DNA of 64,000 nucleotides from NCBI RefSeq assembly GCF_001315015.1, contig NZ_CP012914.1:930001-994000 (forward strand), written 5' to 3'. This document shows, in pieces, positions 24,642-33,444 of this stretch. A program made the translations under genes and the position numbers. Each line of letters starts with the position of its first letter. Positions within the stretch are counted from its first letter, which is position 1. The stretch is from Azospirillum brasilense (lineage in GTDB: Bacteria; Pseudomonadota; Alphaproteobacteria; Azospirillales; Azospirillaceae). The notes beneath the pieces were generated by a model. The model was not told the origin of the DNA. It searched no databases and worked only from the letters and a program-made list of their open reading frames with translations.

Positions 24642-25238
24642 ATGGCCCGCATGAAATTCCTCTGCGACGCGGACCGCTGCATCGAATGCAACGCCTGCGT
24701 CACCGCCTGCAAGAACGAGCACGAGGTGCCCTGGGGCATCAACCGCCGCCGCGTCGTCACCATCAACGACGGCAAGCCGGGTGAGCGGTCGATCTCGGTC
24801 GCCTGCATGCATTGCTCCGACGCGCCCTGCAAGGCCGTCTGCCCGGTCGACTGCTTCTACCAGACCGAGCAGGGCGTGGTCCTGCACAACAAGGACCTGT
24901 GCATCGGCTGCGGCTACTGCTTCTACGCCTGCCCGTTCGGCGCCCCGCAGTACCCGCAGGCCGGCAACTTCGGCACCCGCGGCAAGATGGACAAGTGCAC
25001 CTTCTGCGCCGGCGGTCCGGAGGCCGACAACACGGACGCGGAGTACCGGAAGTACGGCCGCAACCGTCTGGCCGAAGGCAAGCTGCCGCTCTGTGCCGAG
25101 ATGTGCTCGACCAAGGCCCTGCTGGCCGGCGACGGCGACAAGGTGTCGGACATCTACCGCGAGCGCGTGGTCGCCCGCGGCTTCGGGTCCGGCGCCTGGG
25201 GCTGGGGCACCGCCTATCAGATGAAGGCGGGGTCGTGA
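24642..25238 (+). CDS. fdhB: Formate dehydrogenase iron-sulfur subunit
   Basis: A 198-residue ferredoxin-like electron-transfer subunit linking FdhA to the membrane cytochrome. Cysteine clusters CxxCNACVTACK, CMHCSDAPCKAVCPVDC, CIGCGYCFYACPFG and CTFCAGG... MC provide four [4Fe-4S] sites. It lacks the C-terminal membrane helix of E. coli FdnH, as in the shorter Fdh3B-type subunits. No Tat signal, so it is probably exported together with FdhA. Its stop overlaps or closely precedes the next small gene. Confidence 0.96.
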   Translation: MARMKFLCDADRCIECNACVTACKNEHEVPWGINRRRVVTINDGKPGERSISVACMHCSDAPCKAVCPVDCFYQTEQGVVLHNKDLCIGCGYCFYACPFGAPQYPQAGNFGTRGKMDKCTFCAGGPEADNTDAEYRKYGRNRLAEGKLPLCAEMCSTKALLAGDGDKVSDIYRERVVARGFGSGAWGWGTAYQMKAGS

Positions 25239-25240
25239 CC

Positions 25241-25429
25241 GTGATCCGCCGCACCGTCTGTGCGATGGCGCTCCTTCTCGTCACCCCGCTTCTGGCGGGG
25301 TGCAACGAGGAGGAGCAGGCGCGCCCGATCCATCTGGAGAAGGGCGCCTACCGCGGCGCTGCGGACACGCATCTGTCCGCGGATCAGGTCCAGGCGCTCC
25401 AGCAGCGCTCGGCCGGCCAGCGTTTCTGA
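25241..25429 (+). CDS. Tiny lipoprotein in the formate dehydrogenase operon
   Basis: About 62 residues: a short hydrophobic signal (MALLLVTPLLAGC) with lipobox LLAGC, then an acidic and polar tail (NEEEQARPIHLEKGAYRGAAD). Start may be GTG 25241 or GTG 25235, the latter overlapping the fdhB stop (GTGA). No family recognised. The position between fdhB and the cytochrome gene suggests an accessory lipoprotein of the complex. It is too short for certainty but has the composition and codon use of its neighbours. Confidence 0.65.
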   Translation: MIRRTVCAMALLLVTPLLAGCNEEEQARPIHLEKGAYRGAADTHLSADQVQALQQRSAGQRF

Positions 25430-25461
25430 TTGGCGCGGTTCTCAAGGGAAGGGCTGACGCA

Positions 25462-26508
25462 ATGACGTCGAATCATTCCAAGGGCGGGGTCGGCAGGACG
25501 CTGCACATCGTTCTGCTGGGCGTTGCCATGCTGGCGCTGACGCTGGTCATGGCCAGCGTCTCCTCCGCTTCGGCGGCGGAGGCGTTCCCGCCGGTCGCCA
25601 GCCAGCCGGCCGACGGCACCTCCAAGACCGACATGTGGCGCGGGGTCCGCTCGGGCGAGCAGGGCTATGTCTCCATTCCCAACAAGAGCGCCGGCGTGCT
25701 GGTGCAGTCGGAAGGGGAGCTGTGGCGCTCGGTCCGCAACGGCCCGCTGTCCACCTACGGCGGCTGGGTGCTGGGCGGCATGCTGGGCCTGCTGGTGCTG
25801 TTCTTCCTGGTGCGCGGGCGCATCCGGATCGACGGCCAGAAGACCGGCCGGACCATCCAGCGCTTCAACGCCTTCGAGCGGGGCGTGCACTGGCTGACCG
25901 CCGGCAGCTTCGTCATCCTGGCCTTCACCGGGCTGAACGTGCTGTACGGGCGCTACACCGTGCTGCCGCTGCTGGGGCCGGAGGCGTTCGCCACGATGAC
26001 CCAGTACGGCAAGTTCGCGCACAATTACCTGGGCTTCGCCTTCATGCTGGGCATCCTCCTCATCTTCGTGATGTGGGTGAAGCACAACATCCCGGAGCGC
26101 AACGACATCACCTGGGCGCTGAAGGCCGGCGGCCTGTTCAGCAAGGGCGTGCATCCGGCGGCGAAGAAGTTCAACGCCGGCCAGAAGGTGATCTTCTGGG
26201 CAACGGTGCTGGGCGGCGCGGCGCTGGGCTTCACGGGCGTGCAACTCCTGTGGCCCTTCTCCTTCGCCTCGATGGCCGACATGCAGCTCTATCAGCTGAT
26301 CCACGCCGCGGTGGCGGTGGTGCTGACCGCGGTCATCATCGCCCACATCTACATCGGCTCGGTCGGCATGGAAGGCGCCTTCGACGCAATGGGCACGGGC
26401 GACGTCGAACTCCAGTGGGCGCGCGAGCACCATTCGCTGTGGGTTCAGGAGGTGACGGGCGAGACTCCGCGTTCGCACCACGGCCGCCACCGCGCGCCCG
26501 CCGAGTGA
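25462..26508 (+). CDS. fdhC: Formate dehydrogenase cytochrome b subunit (gamma)
   Basis: A 348-residue integral membrane di-heme cytochrome that passes electrons from FdhB to quinone. It has an extra N-terminal exported region (signal-like LLGVAMLALTLVMASVSS, then about 90 residues ending at SVRNGPLSTYGGW) before the membrane domain. Histidines at GVHWLT, FAHNYLG, YQLIHAAVAV and IIAHIYIGSVG are candidate heme ligands. Architecture matches the FDH gamma family of proteobacteria. Confidence 0.94.
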   Translation: MTSNHSKGGVGRTLHIVLLGVAMLALTLVMASVSSASAAEAFPPVASQPADGTSKTDMWRGVRSGEQGYVSIPNKSAGVLVQSEGELWRSVRNGPLSTYGGWVLGGMLGLLVLFFLVRGRIRIDGQKTGRTIQRFNAFERGVHWLTAGSFVILAFTGLNVLYGRYTVLPLLGPEAFATMTQYGKFAHNYLGFAFMLGILLIFVMWVKHNIPERNDITWALKAGGLFSKGVHPAAKKFNAGQKVIFWATVLGGAALGFTGVQLLWPFSFASMADMQLYQLIHAAVAVVLTAVIIAHIYIGSVGMEGAFDAMGTGDVELQWAREHHSLWVQEVTGETPRSHHGRHRAPAE

Positions 26509-26519
26509 GGACACCCGTC

Positions 26520-26897
26520 ATGCGTTCTTTCCTGATCGGCCTGCTCCTGGCCGGGGCGGTCGCCGCTCCGGCCGCCGCCCAGACCGCCTCCGCTCCGAAA
26601 CCGGCGGACGAGGTGAAGCGGATCGTCGAGCAGACCTACAACGTGCAGGTCCTGCGCGTGACCGAGGCGGCGCTGGAGGACGGCACCGCCGTCTACAAGG
26701 TCGCCGCCATGATGCCGGGGACCGCCGGCAACGCCGCCTTCATGGTCAACAATCTGACCGTGGACGCGGCGACCGGCCTCGCGCTGCCGCCCTTCCGCCA
26801 CCACGCGGCGGGCTACAGCCTGCCCCAGGGCGGCAGCTACGAGCCGAACCGGACCTCCAACAACCCCGCGGTCGCCCGCGGACACACTTGGCGCTGA
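26520..26897 (+). CDS. Small exported protein at end of formate dehydrogenase operon
   Basis: A 125-residue protein with a clear signal peptide (MRSFLIGLLLAGAVAAPAAA). The mature part, EVKRIVEQTYNVQVLRVTEAALEDGTAVYKV, then VNNLTVDAATGLAL, resembles a PepSY-like fold by eye, but no family is certain. Eleven bases after the cytochrome gene and just before the terminator, so co-transcribed with the complex. Confidence 0.68.
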   Translation: MRSFLIGLLLAGAVAAPAAAQTASAPKPADEVKRIVEQTYNVQVLRVTEAALEDGTAVYKVAAMMPGTAGNAAFMVNNLTVDAATGLALPPFRHHAAGYSLPQGGSYEPNRTSNNPAVARGHTWR

Positions 26898-26928
26898 GAA
26901 CGTCCAGCGCCGATACCTGTTACCCCCT

Positions 26929-26965
26929 GACCGGCGGCTGAGAGGCCGCCGGTCTTTTCCTTTCC
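26929..26965 (+). terminator. Terminator of the formate dehydrogenase operon
   Basis: GACCGGCGGC, loop TGAGAG, GCCGCCGGTC, followed by TTTTCCTTTCC, 31 bases after the last stop. Confidence 0.9.
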
Positions 26966-26981
26966 GGGAGGTGGTTCGGGC

Positions 26982-27986
26982 ATGGGGTTTGGGCATCATC
27001 CAGGGAACCCGCCATTCCACCCCCGCCGGCTGCTGCTCGCGTTGGCCGCCGCCGCTCCCGTCCTTGCCACCCCTCTGCTGTCCCGCGCCGCCGACCTGAT
27101 CGGCCATGGCGCCATGGTCAACGCCGTCGCCGTGTCGCCCGACGGCGCCCGCGTCCTGACGGGGAGCTGGGACTATTCGGCCGTCCTCTGGAGCCTCGCC
27201 TCCGGCGAGCAAATCGCGTCCTTCCACGAGCACGCCGCCGGGGTGACCGCCGTGGCCTTTCTGCCGGACGGCAAGCGGGCCCTGACCGGCAGCCGCGACG
27301 CCGCCATCATCCTCTGGGACCTGGAGAGCGGCCGGCCGCTCCACCGCTTCGAAGGCCACACCGGCACCGTCGCCGGTCTGGCTGTAGCCCCGGACAGCCG
27401 GAGCTTCGCCTCCGCGGGATGGGACTTCGCCATCCGCGTCTGGGACCCGGAAAGCGGCGCCGCGCTGCGGGTGCTGGAGGGGCATGGCGCCAACGTGAAC
27501 GCCGTGGCCTACACCCCGGACGGCGGTCGGCTGGTCTCCGCCGGCTACGACTTCCAGATCCGCGTCTGGGACGCCGCGAGCGGCCAGGAGAAGGCGGTGC
27601 TGGAGGGGCACGAGGGCAGCGTGAACGGTCTGGCCCTGTCCCCCGACGGACGGCTGGCCGCCACGGCGTCAAGCGACGAGACGGTGCGGCTGTGGGACCT
27701 GGAGGCCGGCGCGCTCCTGCGCACGCTCTACGGGCACAGCGGCTTCGTCACCTCCGTCGCCGTCTCGCCCGATGGCAGAACCCTGCTGTCCGGCGGGGGA
27801 GGCGATCGCCGCGTCCGGCTGTGGGACATCGCCACCGGTCGGCAACTCGCCTCCTTCCGCGGCCATGAGAAGCCGGTCCTGGCGGTCGCCTTCACCCCGG
27901 ACGGGCAGGGTGCCCTGTCCGCCGGCTACGACGCGGTGGTCCGCCATTGGGACCTGATGGGGAAGGCCGGCGCCGAGCGTCCTTGA
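26982..27986 (+). CDS. Exported WD40-repeat protein, seven blades
   Basis: A 334-residue protein with an N-terminal signal-like segment (RRLLLALAAAAPVLATPLL) and seven WD40 units, each ending in forms such as VLWSL, ILWDL, VWDPE, VWDAA, LWDLE, LWDIA and HWDLM. Together these would close one seven-blade propeller. Regularly spaced SPDG and TPDG turns are present. Periplasmic WD40 propellers are often scaffolds or cytochrome-associated; no partner is evident. Starts only 44 bases after the preceding terminator. Confidence 0.85.
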   Translation: MGFGHHPGNPPFHPRRLLLALAAAAPVLATPLLSRAADLIGHGAMVNAVAVSPDGARVLTGSWDYSAVLWSLASGEQIASFHEHAAGVTAVAFLPDGKRALTGSRDAAIILWDLESGRPLHRFEGHTGTVAGLAVAPDSRSFASAGWDFAIRVWDPESGAALRVLEGHGANVNAVAYTPDGGRLVSAGYDFQIRVWDAASGQEKAVLEGHEGSVNGLALSPDGRLAATASSDETVRLWDLEAGALLRTLYGHSGFVTSVAVSPDGRTLLSGGGGDRRVRLWDIATGRQLASFRGHEKPVLAVAFTPDGQGALSAGYDAVVRHWDLMGKAGAERP

Positions 27987-28048
27987 CAGGCTGCTCCCAC
28001 CCATGGCCCGTTCGCCACTCCGCCGTTCCGCAAACGAGACCTCCACCC

Positions 28049-28747
28049 ATGACCAGCTTATCCCACCCGGCGCAGCGCCGCGCCATCATCGAGACCTGCC
28101 TTGCCATGAACGGGGCGGGCATCAACCAGGGGGCCTCGGGCAACCTGTCGGTGCGGGTGGAGGGCGGCTTCCTCATCACGCCGAGCAGCCTGCCCTATGA
28201 CGAGACGGCGCCCGAGGACATCGTGGAGATGGGCTTCGACGGGACCTATGTGGGCCGGCGGCGGCCTTCGTCGGAATGGCGCTTCCACCGCGACATCCTG
28301 AAGGCGCGCTCCGACGTGGACGTGGTGCTGCACACCCATTCGACCTTCGCGACGGCGCTGGCCGTCCATGGCCGGGGCATTCCCAGCTTCCATTACATGG
28401 TGGCTCTGGCCGGCGGCGATTCGATCCGCTGCGCGCCTTACGCCACCTTCGGGACGCAGGAACTGTCCGACCACGCCTTGGCGGCGCTGGAGGGGCGGCT
28501 GGCCTGCCTGCTGGCCAACCACGGCATGATCGTGCTGGGAAAGACGCTGAAAGGCGCGCTGGCGCTGGCGGTGGAGGTGGAGACCCTGGCCCGTCAGTAT
28601 CTCCACGCCCATCTGCTGGGCGAGCCGGTCATCCTGCCGCCCGAGGAGATCGCGCGCGTCGCCGAAAAGATGCGCCGCATGAAGTACGGCCTGCCGCCCG
28701 ACGAGGACGCCGCACCGGAGGACACCGCCCGCCCGCGCGAGACCTGA
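28049..28747 (+). CDS. Class II aldolase/adducin family protein
   Basis: A 232-residue zinc-dependent aldolase-type enzyme, close in layout to L-fuculose-phosphate aldolase. Expected features: GASGNLSVRV (substrate loop), ITPSSLPYDE, LHTHSTFATAL with the metal-binding His-x-His, and ANHGMIVLGKTL with the third metal His. The ATG at 28049 opens the conserved N-terminal helix. The substrate is unknown; homologues act on fuculose-phosphate, ribulose-phosphate or methylthioribulose-phosphate. Not linked to other sugar genes here. Confidence 0.88.
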   Translation: MTSLSHPAQRRAIIETCLAMNGAGINQGASGNLSVRVEGGFLITPSSLPYDETAPEDIVEMGFDGTYVGRRRPSSEWRFHRDILKARSDVDVVLHTHSTFATALAVHGRGIPSFHYMVALAGGDSIRCAPYATFGTQELSDHALAALEGRLACLLANHGMIVLGKTLKGALALAVEVETLARQYLHAHLLGEPVILPPEEIARVAEKMRRMKYGLPPDEDAAPEDTARPRET

Positions 28748-28766
28748 CGGACCGCGGCGCCCGGCG

Positions 28767-30842
28767 TCAGGATGCCAGTTGGGCGACGGGGCGCAGGGGG
28801 GCGACGGTGACCAGGGGACGCTTGGCCGCCCCAGCGGTGCCGACCTGGAGCGGGCGCTCCTCCGCCGGAGGCTGGTAATAGGCAGGCAGGGCCACCGCGA
28901 CGCGGGTGCCCTGGCCGGGCTCGCTCGCCACCTCGATGTCGCCGCCGAGCATGGCGGCGTAATGGCCGACCAGGGTCAGGCCGAGCCCGGCGCCGCGCCG
29001 CTTGGTACCGCTGCCGCCCTGGACGAAGGGCTGGAACAGCCGGGCGGTCTGGGCGGTGGCGAAGCCGCTGCCGCTGTCGGTCACGGTGAAGCGCAGCCAG
29101 GGCTCGCCATCGCGCTCGATCCGCTCGGCGGTCAATCGGACGGCGCCGCCCTGGGTGAACTTGCAGGCGTTGTCCAGCAGGTTGAGAAGCGCCTGACGGA
29201 CCTTGCCGAAATCCGAGTACATCTGGCCGAGCGTCGCGGCCTCGGCCTGGAGCGTCACCTCGTTGCCGTTGAGGTCGGCGGCGGGCAGGGTGCGCTCCCG
29301 CGCCTCGATCAGCAGCCGGTGCACGTCGAAATCCTGAAGCACGACGTCCATGTTGCCGGCCTCGATCCGGGCGTAGTCGAGGATGGCGTCGACCAGCGTC
29401 AGCATCTGCTCGCCGGTCCACTGGATCTGCTCGATGTCGGTCGCCAGCTCACCGGCGCCCAGCCGGTGCAACTCGCCCATCAGCGATTGGCTGGAGGCAA
29501 CGATCTCGTTGAGCGGGGCGTGAAGCTCCTGCCCGATGTTGACCAGGAAATGGGTCTTCGCCTCGTTGGCGGCGTCGGCGCGCTCCTTGTCGCGCAGAAG
29601 CTGGCCGTGCCGCTCGGCGGCCTCCTGGCACTGGCGCTCCATCTCCGCCGTGTTGTCGCGCAGGACGCGGACGGCGCGGGACATGGCGGCCACCTCGTCG
29701 GCCCCGTCGTCCGGCGGCAGGGTGACGTCGGTCCGCCCGGCGGCGAGCGACGTCACCGCGGCGGCCATGCCGGAGACCGGGCGGGCGACCCGGCGGTTGA
29801 CGAACCAGACCATCGCCAGACCGGCCAGCGTGACGGCCAGCGCCGCCCACAGGGCGATGCGCAGCGTGCGCCAGGACTGGTCGGCCAGACCGCCGCGCAG
29901 CTCCGCCGCGACGGCGTCGTTGCGCTGGCGGATCTCCGCCGCGTGGGCGGCGACGGCGGCGGCGTTGGGCGTCAGCCGTTCGGCGCGCAACCCATCCTCG
30001 TCGGTCAGGGAGGCCTCGATGTTGTCCAGCACCCCGTCGATGCCGGCCAGCGCCGCCTCCACCTCGTCGATGGTCTGGCGGGTGCCGGGGACCCAGAGAT
30101 AGCGGTTCATCTCGGCCAGCTTGGCGCGGGCGTTGCCCAGCTCGGCGCGCATGCGCAGCGAGTCGCGGTCGTCGCGCCGCGCCACGTAACGGCCGAGATG
30201 GTCCTGCATCATCAGGATGGCGACGGTCGCATCGCCGGCCAGCGCCGCCGAATCGACGCCGCCCGCGTCCTTCAGCCGGCCCAGCCCGGCGCGGATCTGG
30301 GAAATCTGCGGCTCCAGCACCGATTCGGTCAGCCGGGCGCGCTCGCCGCGCAGGGCGACCAGCGCCTCGAAGCCGCTCCAATAGGCGTCCAGCGCCGTTC
30401 GTGCGCTCTCCACCGAGCGGTGGTCGGCGTTGTCCTGCACCATGCCGGCCAGGGCGGTCAGCCGTTCCAGCAGGCCGTCGCGGCGCAGCCCGGCGTCGAG
30501 CAGGCTCTGCTGGTCGCCCTCGGCCAGATGGTCGCGGACCGAGACCTCCAGGTCGCGCAGCCCGATGTCCAGGTCGGCGGCGGTCTGGGAGGCGTCGGCG
30601 TAACCGGAGAAGGTGCCGACCTCGCGGCTGACCCCGTAGAGCGCGGCCACGCCGATCAGCGCCAGCAGAAGGACGAGAGCCAGGACCACGCCGAATCCCA
30701 GCCCGACGCGCGCGGCGAGCGTCAGCTCGTCCAGGCGGCGCAGGAAACCGAGCCCCGGACGGGAGCGTGTGGGCCGGGCCGGGGCACCGGAGGGGGAGGA
30801 GGGGGCGTCGCCGGACCGGGGCAGGGTTCCGTTCCGCTTCAC
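28767..30842 (-). CDS. Sensor-kinase-like protein lacking the phosphoacceptor His
   Basis: About 691 residues: TM1 after a basic N-terminus, a long helical periplasmic sensor region, TM2 (ALWAALAVTLAGLAMVWFV), HAMP, a coiled coil, a dimerisation helix and a HATPase domain. The H-box reads FLVNIGQELHAPLNEI; compared with the usual NMSHELRTPLN the phosphorylated His is Gln438 (codon CAG at 29531-29529) and the Arg three residues on is His. The ATP site looks intact: N box NLLDNACKFT, G1 DSGSG, G2 GAGLGLTLV. GTG 30842 is the best start; a TTG at 31007 is unlikely. No response regulator is adjacent. It may be a pseudokinase or use another residue. Confidence 0.85.
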   Translation of the reverse strand: MKRNGTLPRSGDAPSSPSGAPARPTRSRPGLGFLRRLDELTLAARVGLGFGVVLALVLLLALIGVAALYGVSREVGTFSGYADASQTAADLDIGLRDLEVSVRDHLAEGDQQSLLDAGLRRDGLLERLTALAGMVQDNADHRSVESARTALDAYWSGFEALVALRGERARLTESVLEPQISQIRAGLGRLKDAGGVDSAALAGDATVAILMMQDHLGRYVARRDDRDSLRMRAELGNARAKLAEMNRYLWVPGTRQTIDEVEAALAGIDGVLDNIEASLTDEDGLRAERLTPNAAAVAAHAAEIRQRNDAVAAELRGGLADQSWRTLRIALWAALAVTLAGLAMVWFVNRRVARPVSGMAAAVTSLAAGRTDVTLPPDDGADEVAAMSRAVRVLRDNTAEMERQCQEAAERHGQLLRDKERADAANEAKTHFLVNIGQELHAPLNEIVASSQSLMGELHRLGAGELATDIEQIQWTGEQMLTLVDAILDYARIEAGNMDVVLQDFDVHRLLIEARERTLPAADLNGNEVTLQAEAATLGQMYSDFGKVRQALLNLLDNACKFTQGGAVRLTAERIERDGEPWLRFTVTDSGSGFATAQTARLFQPFVQGGSGTKRRGAGLGLTLVGHYAAMLGGDIEVASEPGQGTRVAVALPAYYQPPAEERPLQVGTAGAAKRPLVTVAPLRPVAQLAS

Positions 30843-31034
30843 GCCACGTCCCGTACGCGCTGTCGTTGGTAAGCCACGAGATCCGGCCGAAGGTTGCGGG
30901 CGGGAAAAGCCCGACGTTGTCAGAAACCCCTCCGTGTGCACGGACGGGTGGCGCGGATTGTAGCTTGGCGAGGCAACGGCGCAAACAGACAAGTGCGTCG
31001 GGTTCAACCCCCTTTAAACATCTCCGGGACTGTT

Positions 31035-31835
31035 TCAGACCGTGCCGTGGAAGGCGTAGGCGTGCATGCCGAGGCTGCCATGCTCGAATCCACTGTGAAG
31101 CCGCTCCGTCCGCACCGCGTTCCCGGCGGCGCCGAAGACCACGGGCAGGGGCAGGAAATGCTCGTCCGTGGGGTGCGCCGCCTTGGCCTGCGGGCAGAGC
31201 GTCTTCCAGCCGGCCAGCGACGCCTCGTCGCCCGCCGTCAGCACCCCGTCGAGCCAGCCGGCGAAGTCCTCCGCCCAGCCCGCCACGTCGCTTTGGCCGA
31301 AGCGGAAGTCGCCGAGATTGTGGACGGCGCCGCCACTGCCCAGGATCAGAACGCCCTCTTTCCGCAGGGGCGCTAGGGCGCGGCCCAGCGCGATGTGATC
31401 GGCGGCGGTGGCGCCGGGCTGGACGGACAGTTGGGCGACCGGGATGTCGGCCTCTGGGTACATCAGCATCAGCGGCACCCAGGCACCGTGGTCGAGCCCC
31501 TGGCTGGGATCCACCGCGGCGCCGGTCAGCGCCCGCACGCGGTCGGCCAACGCCGGGGCGCCGGGGGCAGCGTAACGCATCGCGTAGAGGGCGCGGGGGA
31601 AGCCGTAGAAGTCGTGGATGGTGTCCGGCTGCGCGGCGCCGCTGATCGACGGGCTGCGGGTCGTCCAGTGGGCCGACACCGCGATCACCGCGCTCGGGCG
31701 GCCCAGCCGCTTGCCCAGTCCGGCCAGGAAATGGCGGCCCGGCGAATCCTCGATGATGAGGGTGGGAGCGCCGTGGGAGACGAAGACGCTGGGAATGGGG
31801 GAGGGCAGGGCGGTGGCCGGCTGGATCGTGGTCAT
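31035..31835 (-). CDS. DODA-type extradiol dioxygenase family protein
   Basis: A 266-residue enzyme of the LigB/DODA family related to Escherichia coli YgiD, which opens L-DOPA-like catechols. VFVSHGAPTL has the first metal His, AVSAHWTT the second, and GSGGAVHNLGDFR and LDHGAWVPL the other conserved histidines, consistent with a Zn or Fe site. The start at M10 of the longest frame (ATG 31835) gives the family-like N-terminus. The physiological substrate is unknown. Confidence 0.88.
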   Translation of the reverse strand: MTTIQPATALPSPIPSVFVSHGAPTLIIEDSPGRHFLAGLGKRLGRPSAVIAVSAHWTTRSPSISGAAQPDTIHDFYGFPRALYAMRYAAPGAPALADRVRALTGAAVDPSQGLDHGAWVPLMLMYPEADIPVAQLSVQPGATAADHIALGRALAPLRKEGVLILGSGGAVHNLGDFRFGQSDVAGWAEDFAGWLDGVLTAGDEASLAGWKTLCPQAKAAHPTDEHFLPLPVVFGAAGNAVRTERLHSGFEHGSLGMHAYAFHGTV

Positions 31836-31872
31836 GGAATGGGCTCCGGGTTGCCGGACCATTCGACCAAAG

Positions 31873-31902
31873 AAAAACCCCGGCGCCTAGGCCGGGGTTT
31901 TT
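31873..31902 (-). terminator. Terminator downstream of the F0 operon
   Basis: AAAAACCCCGGC, loop GCCTAG, GCCGGGGTTTTT: a perfect 12-bp stem, 31 bases after the atpF stop on the minus strand. Confidence 0.9.
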
Positions 31903-31932
31903 CGAAAGACCGTTGCCGGTGGAGCAACGATC

Positions 31933-32412
31933 TCAGTGCAGGTGCTTCGGCAGCTCGGCGATCGACTGGTCGATCAGCTTGTCCGCCTGGGCCGGCTGGA
32001 TGCCGGTTTCCAGGATGCGGCGGCTGGCGTCCATGGCGATGTCGACGGTCAGGTTGCGGACCTCGGCCAGCGCTCCGGCTTCCGCCTGGGCGATGCGGTC
32101 CATGGCCTGGGCCTCGCGGCGCTTCAGCGACGCTTCGAGGTCGGCGCCGGCCTGCGAACGGAGGCGGTCGGCCTCCTCGCGGGCGTGGGCGATGATGGCC
32201 TCGGCCTCCTTCAGCGCGTCGCGCTGGCGACGCTGGTAGTTGGCGAGCAGCGCCTGGGCGTCTTCACGCAGGCGCTGGGCCTCGTCCAGCTCCGCACGGA
32301 TCTTCTCGGCGCGGGAGTCGAGAAGACCGGTGATCGCGCCGGCCGCCTTCTTCCACACCAGGGCGGCGAAGATGATGAAGGCGATGGCGACCCACATTTC
32401 GGGCGTGTTCAT
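31933..32412 (-). CDS. atpF: ATP synthase F0 subunit b
   Basis: A 159-residue peripheral-stalk subunit: one N-terminal membrane helix (MWVAIAFIIFAALVWKKA) then a long charged coiled coil (about residues 30-140). It pairs with the b' subunit encoded upstream, overlapping it by 4 bases. Last gene of the minus-strand F0 operon. Confidence 0.95.
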   Translation of the reverse strand: MNTPEMWVAIAFIIFAALVWKKAAGAITGLLDSRAEKIRAELDEAQRLREDAQALLANYQRRQRDALKEAEAIIAHAREEADRLRSQAGADLEASLKRREAQAMDRIAQAEAGALAEVRNLTVDIAMDASRRILETGIQPAQADKLIDQSIAELPKHLH

Positions 32413-33059
32413 GACCGGCGCTCCTCGATCACGGCGGCGACCGCCGCGTCGGCCTGAGCCGCGTCGACGTTCAGCCCGGCCAGACGGCCGGCGACGTCAC
32501 GGGCGATGTCGGCGGAGATGGAGCGGACGTTGGCGATCGCCTGCTCCTTGGCCGCGGCGATGTTCGCCTCGGCGCTGCGCAGACGCTCGGCGTTCTCGGC
32601 GTTCAACTGGGCCTGACGGGCGTGGTTGTTCGCGTCGATCTCGGCGGCCACCTGGGCGATCAGGGCCTGGGCTTCGGAACGGGCCCCGGCGAGGGACTGA
32701 TCGACCTGGGCCATGGCGGCCTCGGCCTCTTCCTTGAGCGAAGCGGCCTTGCTCAGGTCGCGCGAAATGCGCTCCTGGCGCTCCTCCAGAACCTCGGCCA
32801 CGCGCGGCAGCGCTTTCTTGGACAGGAGGTAGTAGAGGGTGATGAAGGTCAGCGCCAGCCAGAAGATCTGGGTGGGGAAGGTGGCGGGATTGAGCTGCGG
32901 CAGGCCGCCGGCGGCGTGCTCGCCGCCATGGGCGGCTTCCGGCGCGTGCTCCGCCGTCGCCGCCAGGACGTTACCGGCAAGCACGGTCAGAGTGGCGAGC
33001 GAGGCGCCCGCAGCACCCGACCAGCGGACCAGCCGTCGCTTGGCCAACAGGTTCGGCAT
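32409..33059 (-). CDS. atpF': ATP synthase F0 subunit b'
   Basis: A 216-residue second stalk subunit, typical of photosynthetic bacteria and alphaproteobacteria. It has a signal-like N-terminal extension (LATLTVLAGNVLAATA), a Gly/His-rich stretch, one membrane helix (FPTQIFWLALTFITLYYLL) and a long coiled coil. Forms the b-b' heterodimer that holds F1 to F0. Confidence 0.94.
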   Translation of the reverse strand: MPNLLAKRRLVRWSGAAGASLATLTVLAGNVLAATAEHAPEAAHGGEHAAGGLPQLNPATFPTQIFWLALTFITLYYLLSKKALPRVAEVLEERQERISRDLSKAASLKEEAEAAMAQVDQSLAGARSEAQALIAQVAAEIDANNHARQAQLNAENAERLRSAEANIAAAKEQAIANVRSISADIARDVAGRLAGLNVDAAQADAAVAAVIEERRS

Positions 33060-33146
33060 GGATCGGTCCCCCTAGGCAAGAATGCGGCGCCGAAACTTCG
33101 AGAGCCCGGCGCCGCGTCAGAGCGAAATTGAAAGTTCGCTCTGGCC

Positions 33147-33371
33147 TTAGGCGAACAGGATCAGGAAGGCGATCAGCAGGGCGAACAGCGCGACGGCTTC
33201 CGTCAGCGCGAAGCCCAGAATGCCGATCGGGAAGACCTTCGGCTGGACGGCCGGGTTGCGGGCGATCGAACCGATCAGGGTCGAGAAGATGTTGCCGATA
33301 CCCAGGCCGACGCCGGCGAGGGCGATAACGGCCAGACCGGCACCGACGTACTTGGCGGCTTCAGCTTCCAT
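33147..33371 (-). CDS. atpE: ATP synthase F0 subunit c
   Basis: A 74-residue proteolipid hairpin of the rotor ring. Loop ARNP at residues 37-40 and the proton-carrying carboxylate Glu58 in [12 protein letters not shown]. The ring lacks obvious Na+-type ligands, so proton coupling is expected. An AGAGGA box sits 9 bases before the ATG at 33371 but directly abuts the ATG at 33380, so the shorter form starting MEAEAAK is preferred. Confidence 0.96.
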   Translation of the reverse strand: MEAEAAKYVGAGLAVIALAGVGLGIGNIFSTLIGSIARNPAVQPKVFPIGILGFALTEAVALFALLIAFLILFA

Positions 33372-33444
33372 GGTACTCATTCCTCTAGGTAAGGGTGAAC
33401 TGTGGTGGAAAAGGTAACAAGGTGATCCGGGTCGGCGCTGGGGC

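Noticed and set aside
30843..31007. N-terminal extension of the sensor kinase to a TTG at 31007
   Set aside because: Extension looks non-coding and has no ribosome-binding site; GTG 30842 leads directly into the basic and transmembrane segment.
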